From: Caulobacterales bacterium 32-69-10
Lineage (GTDB): Bacteria; Pseudomonadota; Alphaproteobacteria; Caulobacterales; Caulobacteraceae
Direction: 5' to 3'
Assembly (NCBI GenBank): GCA_002280485.1
Contig: NCED01000024.1
Location: forward strand, 1 to 52,383
DNA: 52,383 nucleotides
Shown here one piece after another: positions 15,936 to 23,141 of this stretch. The first letter of the stretch is position 1. Each line of letters opens with the position of its first letter. Position numbers and translations under genes: made by a program. The notes beneath the pieces were generated by a model, which saw nothing but the letters and a program-made list of their open reading frames with translations, was not told the DNA's origin and made no database searches.

Positions 15936-16849
15936 CGGGCGGCGCGCCCCTTCCAGACCTCGGTGATCAGCTCGGCCAGCTTGTAGAAGGCCGGAGAGCG
16001 GCCCGCGCTCTTTCGCCAGACCAGGCCAAGGTCGCGGTGCAGCGACCTGCCCTTGAGCGGGCGGGTCACGACCTCGTCCCCCTCTCGGATCTCCGAGCGC
16101 ACATAGAGCGCGGGCAATAGGGCGAGACCCATGCCCATGCCGGCCATCTGGCGGATGGCGTCCAGGCTGGTGCCTTCGTAATCGCGCAGGACCTTCGCGC
16201 CCACGGCTTCGCCAAGAGCGATGATCTGGTCGGTCATCTTGTAACGGGGCGAGAGCGTGAGAAGCGACCGCCCCGCCAGGGCCGCCGGGTCCAGCGCGGC
16301 TTCGCGGGCCAGGGGGTCGTCGCTCGCCATGGCGATCAGCAGCGGCTCGCGAAACAGCCGGTGGATCATGTACTCCTCGCCGACGACGGGCAGTTGGGCG
16401 AGGACGACGTCGTGCAGGCCCGCGGCGAGGTCGCGCACCATGTCTTCGGGCGTGCCTTCGCGGACGTGCAGCTTCAGTTCCGGGTGCTCCCTGTGCAGCC
16501 GGGCGACGATGTGCGGCATGAGATAGGGGCCGAGCGTCGGCGAGACCCCGATGCGCAGGGTGCCGGACAGGCCGTCCGGGTCGCTCCGGGCGGAGTCGAT
16601 CAGGGCCTGAAGGTCAGCCAGGATGCGCTGGGCGCGGTCGGTCACCTCGCGGCCAACCGGGGTCAGCACAGCCGTCGTGCCACCGCGCTCGATGAGCTTG
16701 ACCCCCAGCGCCTGCTCCAGCAGCGCGATCTGGGCGGACAGGGACGGTTGGGTCACGCCAACCCGCTCGGCCGCCCGGCGGAAGTGTCCGGTGGCCGCGA
16801 GTTCGGCGAGGTAGTGCAACTGGCGCAGGGTGACGGCGGGGGCGGCCAT
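15932..16849 (-). CDS. LysR-family regulator, OxyR-like but without cysteine
   Basis: A 305-residue LysR-type regulator. The winged helix (LRQLHYLAELAATGHFRRAAE ... TQPSLSAQIALLEQALG) covers residues about 7-65, and the effector domain runs from about 92. The effector domain follows OxyR closely: SLDAIRQMAGMGMGLALLPAL corresponds to SLETLRNMVAAGSGITLLPAL. However, the OxyR peroxide-sensing motif GHCLRDQ is replaced by RYKMTDQ, and I find no cysteine anywhere in the protein. It therefore cannot sense peroxide by a disulfide switch and probably binds a small ligand. Start at ATG 16849 gives the canonical N-terminus; the frame upstream is non-homologous. It precedes the exporter operon in the same direction, with an OxyR-like operator in between. 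Confidence 0.85.
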   Translation of the reverse strand: MAAPAVTLRQLHYLAELAATGHFRRAAERVGVTQPSLSAQIALLEQALGVKLIERGGTTAVLTPVGREVTDRAQRILADLQALIDSARSDPDGLSGTLRIGVSPTLGPYLMPHIVARLHREHPELKLHVREGTPEDMVRDLAAGLHDVVLAQLPVVGEEYMIHRLFREPLLIAMASDDPLAREAALDPAALAGRSLLTLSPRYKMTDQIIALGEAVGAKVLRDYEGTSLDAIRQMAGMGMGLALLPALYVRSEIREGDEVVTRPLKGRSLHRDLGLVWRKSAGRSPAFYKLAELITEVWKGRAAR

Positions 16850-16898
16850 GACGCGATGCTTAGCACCCAATTTCCGAGTCTGGGCCTGCGCTTGGGGC

Positions 16899-17309
16899 CT
16901 AGTGGAAGCCGAGGATGGCCTCCTCGGGGGGCGCCGCCGCGTCGCCGCCGGGGGCGGCCTCGACGGTGGCCGTGTCGATGGCCGGCGCGGCGTTGCCCCA
17001 GGCCGAGCGGACATAGGTCAGGATCTGCGCGATCTGGGCGCGGCTCAGCTCGCCGCGGAAGCTCGGCATGCCGCCGCGGCCGTTCAGGACCACGCCGGCC
17101 ACGTCCTTTGGCGGGCCCTGGACGAAGCTGTTGCCCGCCAAGGCCGGAAAGGCGCCGGCGACGCCCTTGCCGTCCGGCTGGTGGCAGGCGGCGCAGTTGT
17201 CCTTGAACATGCTCTCCCCGGCCGCGCCTTGGGCCGAGGCGGCGCCGGCGGCCAGGAGAAGGGCGGCGGCGCCAAGGCCCGCCGCTGCGATACGCTCAAC
17301 CCGCATCAT
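16899..17309 (-). CDS. Periplasmic c-type cytochrome, single heme
   Basis: A 136-residue class I cytochrome c. A signal peptide (residues 1-26, ending ASAQG) is followed by the heme site Cys39-Ala-Ala-Cys42-His43 and a probable Met axial ligand in GRGGMPSF. The C-terminal 25 residues are Ala/Pro/Glu-rich and low in complexity. Its ATGATG start overlaps the TGA stop of the flavin amine oxidase by four bases, so both are made together. In the family of nicotine and pseudooxynicotine oxidases such a cytochrome c, not oxygen, is the electron acceptor (established for NicA2/CycN); the same role is inferred here. Confidence 0.9.
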   Translation of the reverse strand: MMRVERIAAAGLGAAALLLAAGAASAQGAAGESMFKDNCAACHQPDGKGVAGAFPALAGNSFVQGPPKDVAGVVLNGRGGMPSFRGELSRAQIAQILTYVRSAWGNAAPAIDTATVEAAPGGDAAAPPEEAILGFH

Positions 17310-18904
17310 GCCGCATGCACCCGCTTGTGGATTTTCTCGATCTGCTGCCAGGCGGACTCGATGCCGCCTTCCTGCCAGCCGGTCAGGTAGCTGAGGTGCT
17401 CGCCGGCCAGGTAGATGCGGCCGTCCGGCTCGGTGAGGGTGGGGTAGTACTTGGCCCGGCCCTCCTCGTTCCATTGCGCCCAGCCGCCCATGTTGAACGG
17501 CACCCGGTGCCAGGCGATGGAGAAGGCGCTTTCCGCGTTCTCGCGGTACTCAGGGAACACCTTCTGGCCGGCGGCGAGGGCCAATTCCAGCCGATCCTTG
17601 TGGGTCATGGCGCTGACCCGGGCGGCGTTGGCGCCCTGGCCGTAGTAGCCCAGCACCACGCCCTTCTGGCCCAGCCATCCGGTGGAGGGCATGGAGATGG
17701 TCGCGATCATCGGATCGTCCACATAGATGTGGCCGCCGTACATCTGATGGTTGTCTTCCCAGAAGCGGGTCTTCATCTGGATGCCGATCTTGCCGACCAG
17801 GGCGTAGGAGACACCGCCGATGGCCTCCTTGAAGGTCGGCGAGACCTGCATGTCGATGCCGCGCAGGACCGAAAGCGGGATGGTGCAGACGATGTAGTCG
17901 GCCGTCATCGCGCCCTTCTGGCCCTTGGCCGTGGTGTAGGCGACGGTGACGCTGTCCGGGGTCTGGCTGATCTTGTCGACCACGTGCTCGAGCAGAACCT
18001 TGGGCTTCATGTTGCGCATGAAACCGGCCGGCAGCTGGTCCATGCCGCCGATGGGCTGGAACATGGTGCGCTGCTGCTCCCAGCCCGCCACCGAGCGGAC
18101 GGTGCGCCAGGTGTTGGAGTGCAGAATGTCGGTCAGGGCGTGGGGCTTGGATTCGACGCCTGGGCCGGGCTTGAGGCCCGCGCCGGGGTTCTCGATGAAG
18201 CCGCGGCCGTCGACACCCTCGTACTTGAGGTCCTTGGGCGTCAGGTAGCCTTCCCCGCGCAGGTAATCGAGGAACAGCTCCTTGTCGCCGGGGGAGAACT
18301 CGGCGTCGAGGGCGCCCTGCTTGACCTGCTTGGCCAGCATCTCGGTGGCGTAGCCGCGGATGTCGGCGGCGATCTCCTGCTTGCGGACCGGCTTGCCCTT
18401 AAGCGGGCCCGAGCCGCGCTCGAAGTTGATGTAGGAGTGGTCGTTCTCGTTGTTGAACAGCTCGACGCCGACGCCGAACTTCTTGGCGTAGTGCAGGTAG
18501 CCGCTGTGGTGGTACGGGATCCGCCACGGGCCGGGGTTGATGTAGTGGCCGGCGTCGAAGGTGCAGGTCTGCGCCTCGCCGCCCAGCTCGGTCAGCTGGG
18601 TGCCCTTGCGGGCGGTGTAGGAGCGGCCGCCGACCCGATTGCGGGCCTCCAGCACGGTGACGTCATAGCCGGCCGCGGCCAGTTCGTAGGCGGAGGTCAG
18701 GCCGGCCACGCCCGAGCCCAGCACGATGATCTTCTTACCCTTGGTGCCGCCGGACAGGGCAGGGGGCTCATAGGCCTGTGCTTCGATACCGAAGCCCAGG
18801 GCGCTCATGCCGGCCAGCACCAGGGCGGTGCCGCCGACGCCCCCGAGGCGCTCGATGAAACTGCGGCGGCTCATGCCGCCTTCGGAAAACATGTCCATGA
18901 CCAT
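17306..18904 (-). CDS. Tat-exported flavin amine oxidase/dehydrogenase
   Basis: A 532-residue flavoenzyme of the monoamine oxidase/L-amino-acid oxidase family. A Tat signal with SRRSF at residues 12-16 and a hydrophobic stretch to about residue 44 sends it folded to the periplasm. The FAD site shows IIVLGSGVAGLTSA (59-72), EARNRVGGRS (86-95) and the C-terminal RIYLAGEHLSYLTGWQEGG motif. ATG 18904 was chosen because AGGGG precedes it at a good distance. It oxidises an amine or amino acid to an imine. The overlapping cytochrome c gene suggests a dehydrogenase passing electrons to cytochrome c rather than an H2O2-forming oxidase. The divergent secreted RidA would hydrolyse the imine. The substrate is unknown. 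Confidence 0.88.
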   Translation of the reverse strand: MVMDMFSEGGMSRRSFIERLGGVGGTALVLAGMSALGFGIEAQAYEPPALSGGTKGKKIIVLGSGVAGLTSAYELAAAGYDVTVLEARNRVGGRSYTARKGTQLTELGGEAQTCTFDAGHYINPGPWRIPYHHSGYLHYAKKFGVGVELFNNENDHSYINFERGSGPLKGKPVRKQEIAADIRGYATEMLAKQVKQGALDAEFSPGDKELFLDYLRGEGYLTPKDLKYEGVDGRGFIENPGAGLKPGPGVESKPHALTDILHSNTWRTVRSVAGWEQQRTMFQPIGGMDQLPAGFMRNMKPKVLLEHVVDKISQTPDSVTVAYTTAKGQKGAMTADYIVCTIPLSVLRGIDMQVSPTFKEAIGGVSYALVGKIGIQMKTRFWEDNHQMYGGHIYVDDPMIATISMPSTGWLGQKGVVLGYYGQGANAARVSAMTHKDRLELALAAGQKVFPEYRENAESAFSIAWHRVPFNMGGWAQWNEEGRAKYYPTLTEPDGRIYLAGEHLSYLTGWQEGGIESAWQQIEKIHKRVHAA

Positions 18905-19164
18905 CGACGCGCAGCCCCTTTGGAAAGCCTGCGACCGGCCCATCCCGGCGGTCGCCTGGGGTGCGGCCTAACAGTTGCGCTCGGCGCTTCGATATCCCTG
19001 AGGGCCGGTTCGGGCGGCCTGTACGGCAATCGGTCTAAGACTTGGGCGGGGCGCCTAATCGGCGGGCCATCCGCCGCGACCGGAGCCGTGATCGGCGCCT
19101 GCCCTGGCGGCCTGACGGCTCGGCCTGCCAAAGGATTGCGCGACCTTCACCTGGAAAGCCTGCC

Positions 19165-19620
19165 ATGAGATCAGTCCTTGCCGCCGCCGCCGTAGCCCTG
19201 ACGCTGCTTCCTGCGGCAGCCCTCGCCGCCGCCCCGACCATCAAGCACTTCCCCGCCGGGGCGCCGGGCATCACCGGGCCGGCCTTCAGCGGCGCGGTGA
19301 TGGCGGGCGACACCCTCTATGTCTCGGGCGCCCTCGACACCGATCCGGCCACCGGCAAGGCGCCGGCCGACCCCAAGGCCGGGGCCAAGATCGTCATGGA
19401 CGCCGTGAAGCGCACGGTGGAAGCCGCCGGCCTGACCATGAACGACCTGGTCTGGGTGCAGGTGTTCACCACCGACCTCAGCTATTACGGCGGCTTCAAC
19501 GAGGTGTACCGCACCTACTTCACCGGCCCGCTCCCCGCCCGCGCCTTCCTCGGCGCCGGCAGCCTGCTCAACGGCGCGCACTTCGAGGTGATGGGCGTGG
19601 CGGTGAAGGGCGCGAAGTAG
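19165..19620 (+). CDS. Secreted RidA-family imine/enamine deaminase
   Basis: A 151-residue RidA/YjgF protein with a clear signal peptide (residues 1-23, ending LAAAP), whereas most RidA proteins are cytosolic. The fold motifs are present: GDTLYVSGALDTDPATG, MDAVKRTVEAAGL, PARAFLGAGSLLNGAHFEV. The two residues that define active deaminases are kept: Arg126 (equivalent of Arg105) and Glu141 (equivalent of Glu120). It should hydrolyse reactive imines to keto compounds and ammonium in the periplasm. It is divergent from the flavin amine oxidase over 260 bases, so a shared control region is likely, and its activity fits the product of that enzyme. The start ATG was chosen for the signal peptide and a GGAA site just upstream. 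Confidence 0.88.
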   Translation: MRSVLAAAAVALTLLPAAALAAAPTIKHFPAGAPGITGPAFSGAVMAGDTLYVSGALDTDPATGKAPADPKAGAKIVMDAVKRTVEAAGLTMNDLVWVQVFTTDLSYYGGFNEVYRTYFTGPLPARAFLGAGSLLNGAHFEVMGVAVKGAK

Positions 19621-19629
19621 TCGACAGGC

Positions 19630-19730
19630 TGTCATCCCGGCCGCAGCGCAGCGGAGAGCCGGGATCCAGGAGACGGGCGCGCCCGCGGCCCTGGATCCCG
19701 GATAAGCGCTTCGCGCTTTCCGGGATGACA
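19630..19730. repeat. Large intergenic palindrome, GTCATCCCGG type
   Basis: A nested inverted repeat of 101 bases. The outer arms TGTCATCCCGG (19630-19640) and CCGGGATGACA (19720-19730) match exactly, and the inner arms CCGGGATCCAGG (19659-19670) and CCTGGATCCCGG (19690-19701) also match. It follows the ridA-like gene and would form a strong cruciform or RNA hairpin, so it may act as a terminator. Sequences of this kind are common dispersed repeats in bacterial intergenic regions. Confidence 0.8.
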
Positions 19731-19825
19731 ATGAATACAAATCGCAAGGCTACCTAACAATCTCGTTGTGCATGTCCGCGCCCCGCCGCTACGGTGGTGA
19801 AAACGACTGGGCAGGAAACAACGAC

Positions 19826-21661
19826 ATGCTTCGCAACCGGGATCATCGCGGCTGGCTGTTCGCCGGCGTCCTCGCCGTCCTGCCCGTGGCGGGATACGCC
19901 GCCGACGCCCCCGCGGGTGAAACCCGCAACGTGGTGCGCCGCAACGAGGACGCCCTGTTCGCGGCCGCCACGGCCCGTAAGGCGGCGGTGCTGGACCGGC
20001 TGACGCCCGTCACCGAAGACACCCTGAAGCGGCCGGCCGACGGCGACTGGCTGACCTGGCGGCGCACCCCGCTCAGCGACGGCTTCTCGCCCTTGAAGCA
20101 GATCACCCGGGCCAATGTGAAGGGGCTGGGTTCGGCCTGGTCCTACGCCCTGGCCCCCAGCGGCAACGAGATCACGCCCCTGGTCCACGACGGGGTGATC
20201 TTCATCCAGAGCGCCAACACCACCGTCGCCCTCGACGGCGCCACGGGCGACCAGCTGTGGCAGTACGTGCGCCAGCTGCCCCCGGCGATGAACAACGGCC
20301 GCACGGCCATCGTGCGCTCCATCGCCATCTACGGCGACAGGCTCTACACCCCGACGCCCGACGGACACCTGGTCGCGCTGGACGCCAAGACCGGCAAGGT
20401 GGTGTGGGACAAGGAAGTGCTGAAGGAGCCCGAGCGCGCCGCCCGCCTGTCGCTGAACGGCGGCCCCATCGTGGCCAAGGGCAAGGTCATCATGGGGGCC
20501 ACGGGCTGCAACAGCTACAAGGGCGGCTGCTTCATCTTCGCCCTCGACGCCAATACGGGGGAGGAGGCCTGGCGCTTCAACTCGATCGCCCGGCCCGGCC
20601 AGGTCGGCGGCGACAGCTGGAACGGGGCGCCGGTGGACGAGCGCTACGGCGGCTCGGTGTGGACCTCGGGCTCTTACGACCCCGAACTCGGCCTGGTCTA
20701 TTTCGGCATCGGCAACACCTACACGATCAGCACCCTGCTGGCCCCGCGCGACGGCAAGCCGGTCGCCGACAACGACGGCCTCTACACCGGCGCCACCGTC
20801 GCCATCGACCCCGACACCGGCAAGCTGGCCTGGCACTACCAGCACCTGACCCCGGAGGTGTGGGACCTGGACTGGGTCTATGAGCAATCGCTGGTGACCA
20901 TCCCGGTCAAGGGCAAGCCGACCAAGCTGGTGGTGACCGGCGGCAAGATCGCCCTGTTCGACGGAGTCGATCGGGCCACCGGCAAGTACGCCCTGTCGGT
21001 GGACGCCGGCCTGCAGACCCTGGTCACCGGCATCGACCCGGTGACCGGCGTCAAGACCATCAACCCGGCGGCCGTGCCCGAGCGGGGGGTGAGGAAGCAC
21101 TTCTGCCCGCATTCCGGCGGCGGCCGCAACTGGCCGGCGACCTCGATCGATTCGGCCGCCAAGGTCCTGTTCGTGCAGATGCTGGAGACCTGCCAGGACT
21201 TCACCTGGCGGGTGCGCACCCCGGCCGAGATCGCCGCCGGCATGGGCGACATGCAGTGGGTGCAGTTGCCCAGGGACGGGGGCGACGGCAATTTCGGGCG
21301 GGTGCAGGCCATCAGCCTGGAGACCGGCAAGACCCTGTGGACCCAGCGGCGGCGGGCGGCCTTCGCCTCATCGACCCTGGCCACGGCGGGGGGCCTGCTC
21401 TTCGTCGGCTCCCGCGACCGCTATTTCTACGCCTACGATTCCGCCAGCGGGAAGCCCCTGTGGCGCACCCGTCTGCCGGCCTCGCCCAGCGCCACGCCCG
21501 TGACCTATTCGGCGGGGGGAGACCAGTATGTGGCGGTCGTCGCCGGCAACGGCGGCCCGGTCGCCTGGCCCTTCGTCACGCCGGAGATTGAGAATCCGAT
21601 CGGGGGGACGACGCTCACGGTGTTCAAGCTGCCGACGACGGGGGACGTGCCGGCAAATTAG
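19826..21661 (+). CDS. Quinoprotein (PQQ-dependent) dehydrogenase, no heme domain
   Basis: A 611-residue protein with a signal peptide (to about residue 24, GYAADAP) and an eight-bladed quinoprotein propeller. Repeated blade motifs include VALDGATGDQLWQY, VALDAKTGKVVWDK, FALDANTGEEAWRF, VAIDPDTGKLAWHY, ISLETGKTLWTQ and YDSASGKPLWRT. The region WDLDWVYEQSLV holds the expected catalytic Asp. The usual adjacent-cysteine ring near the active site is not seen; instead two cysteines stand six apart (GCNSYKGGC). There is no C-terminal cytochrome c domain, so electrons must go to a separate cytochrome. ATG 19826 is preceded by AGGAAA. Its alcohol or other substrate is unknown. The next two genes run in the same direction. 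Confidence 0.88.
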   Translation: MLRNRDHRGWLFAGVLAVLPVAGYAADAPAGETRNVVRRNEDALFAAATARKAAVLDRLTPVTEDTLKRPADGDWLTWRRTPLSDGFSPLKQITRANVKGLGSAWSYALAPSGNEITPLVHDGVIFIQSANTTVALDGATGDQLWQYVRQLPPAMNNGRTAIVRSIAIYGDRLYTPTPDGHLVALDAKTGKVVWDKEVLKEPERAARLSLNGGPIVAKGKVIMGATGCNSYKGGCFIFALDANTGEEAWRFNSIARPGQVGGDSWNGAPVDERYGGSVWTSGSYDPELGLVYFGIGNTYTISTLLAPRDGKPVADNDGLYTGATVAIDPDTGKLAWHYQHLTPEVWDLDWVYEQSLVTIPVKGKPTKLVVTGGKIALFDGVDRATGKYALSVDAGLQTLVTGIDPVTGVKTINPAAVPERGVRKHFCPHSGGGRNWPATSIDSAAKVLFVQMLETCQDFTWRVRTPAEIAAGMGDMQWVQLPRDGGDGNFGRVQAISLETGKTLWTQRRRAAFASSTLATAGGLLFVGSRDRYFYAYDSASGKPLWRTRLPASPSATPVTYSAGGDQYVAVVAGNGGPVAWPFVTPEIENPIGGTTLTVFKLPTTGDVPAN

Positions 21662-21707
21662 CGTCATCCTCGGGCGCAGCGCTTCGCGCCTTCGCCCGAG
21701 GATGACG
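21662..21707. repeat. Perfect 15-base inverted repeat after the quinoprotein gene
   Basis: CGTCATCCTCGGGCG (21662-21676) pairs exactly with CGCCCGAGGATGACG (21693-21707) around a 16-base loop. It begins on the base after the stop codon. The GTCATCC/GGATGAC ends relate it to the repeat at 19630-19730. It may serve as a transcript end or RNA stabiliser; no T run follows. Confidence 0.8.
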
Positions 21708-21824
21708 GGTTGGGGCAGTCCCGAAGCACGTACCGGCATGGTCAGCATGACGGACTATCGGCCCGCCGGAGCGCGCCTATAGTCCGCCCACGGGACGCAG
21801 GCATAGATCCCGGGGAGGACGCCT

Positions 21825-23063
21825 ATGAAGCCACATCTGTTGTCGGCGCTGGCCTGTCTGGGCCTGGCGGCGGCGGCGAGCCCCGCGCTCGCCCAGGACG
21901 CCACCATAACCAACGCCCGCATCATCGTCTCCAACGGCACGGTGATCGAGAACGGTTCGATCGTGGTGCGCGGCGGCAAGATCGTCTCTGTCGCCCGCGG
22001 CGCGCCGGCGACCCGAGCGGGCGTGGTGATCGACGCGCGGGGCATGACCGCCCTGCCGGGCTTCGTCGACGCCCACAAGCACATCAACACCGGCCCGAAC
22101 GAGAAGGCCGACATGGCCGACCTGATCGAGCATGGGTTCACCACCGTGCTGTCCGGCGGCGGCCCGGGCGACGGCGCCCTGACCCTGATCCAGCACATCG
22201 AGTCCGGCCAGATCGTTGGCCCGCGGGTGTTGGCTTCCGAGCGGATCAACCTGCGCGGCACGCCGGAGGAGGCGAGGGCCGCCATCCGCGCCATGGCCGC
22301 CAAGGGAATCAAGCACACCGGCGAGATCGGCATCACCCCCGTTCCCGGCCCGCCGCCGGCAGAGATCGCGGTGCTGAAGGCGGCTCTGGACGAGGGGGCC
22401 AAGGTCGGGGTTCAGGTCAATGTCCACGCCGTCTCGACCCCGGCCATGGTGGCGGCCACCGAGGCGGGAATCCGCCGCCAGGTCCACCTGCCGAACAAGG
22501 ATTTCATGGGCTATGACGACGCCCAGAAGATCGTCGACGGCGGCGCCATCGTGCTCAACCTGATCAGCTTCGGCGCCCCGATCATCGACGTCTTCGCCAA
22601 GGACAACACGCCCCGGTTCCGCACCGGCATGCCGTGGCCGGAGGCGATCGCCGGCGCCAACCGCGACGAGAAGGGCCGGGCGACCGGCACCGAGGCCGCA
22701 TACACGTTGATCAATGCTCGGCGTATCTGGGACGCGTCCAAGGGTTTGGCGCTCGGCTACGGCAGCGACCAGAACTATCCGGTCCGCGACGTGCTTGAAC
22801 ATGAATTGAAGTCGCTGGTGGTGATGTTCTCGATGCAGGACATCTTCCGCATCCTGGGGCCTAACACTGCCCGCTACCTCAATATGGAAAACGAGATCGG
22901 CACCCTCGAGCCGGGCAAGCGCGCCGACATCGTGCTGCTGCCCTCCAATCCGCTCACCGACTTCCACGCCATGCTGGACCCGGTGATGGTGCTGAAGGAC
23001 GGCAAGGTGGTGGTGGACAAGCGGCCGCGGCCGGCGGCGCGGCCCGTGGCTCGTCGGCGCTAG
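21825..23063 (+). CDS. Exported metal-dependent amidohydrolase
   Basis: A 412-residue amidohydrolase-superfamily protein with a signal peptide (residues 1-23, ending ALAQD). The metal site opens with GFVDAHKHI at about residue 84, the variant of the DxHxH motif. Later metal or substrate residues are in GVQVNVHAVS and IRRQVHLPN, and the conserved GYGSDQNYP segment supplies the final Asp. It ends with the composite beta-strand domain typical of dipeptidase/imidazolonepropionase relatives (ENEIGTLEPGKRADIVLL). It should hydrolyse an amide, peptide or cyclic imide in the periplasm; the substrate cannot be named. GGGGAGGA precedes the start. The downstream permease starts 78 bases later and may take up the product (inference). 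Confidence 0.85.
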   Translation: MKPHLLSALACLGLAAAASPALAQDATITNARIIVSNGTVIENGSIVVRGGKIVSVARGAPATRAGVVIDARGMTALPGFVDAHKHINTGPNEKADMADLIEHGFTTVLSGGGPGDGALTLIQHIESGQIVGPRVLASERINLRGTPEEARAAIRAMAAKGIKHTGEIGITPVPGPPPAEIAVLKAALDEGAKVGVQVNVHAVSTPAMVAATEAGIRRQVHLPNKDFMGYDDAQKIVDGGAIVLNLISFGAPIIDVFAKDNTPRFRTGMPWPEAIAGANRDEKGRATGTEAAYTLINARRIWDASKGLALGYGSDQNYPVRDVLEHELKSLVVMFSMQDIFRILGPNTARYLNMENEIGTLEPGKRADIVLLPSNPLTDFHAMLDPVMVLKDGKVVVDKRPRPAARPVARRR

Positions 23064-23141
23064 GCGGCCGCCGCGCCCTTCGAGGCTTGCCACGCAGCAG
23101 TGAGCCGTATGTGATCGCCCCATAACGGGGGACATCCAGGA

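Noticed and set aside
17315..19168. 617-codon plus-strand open frame opposite the flavin amine oxidase
   Set aside because: No motif and biased composition; the minus strand has Tat signal and FAD motifs.
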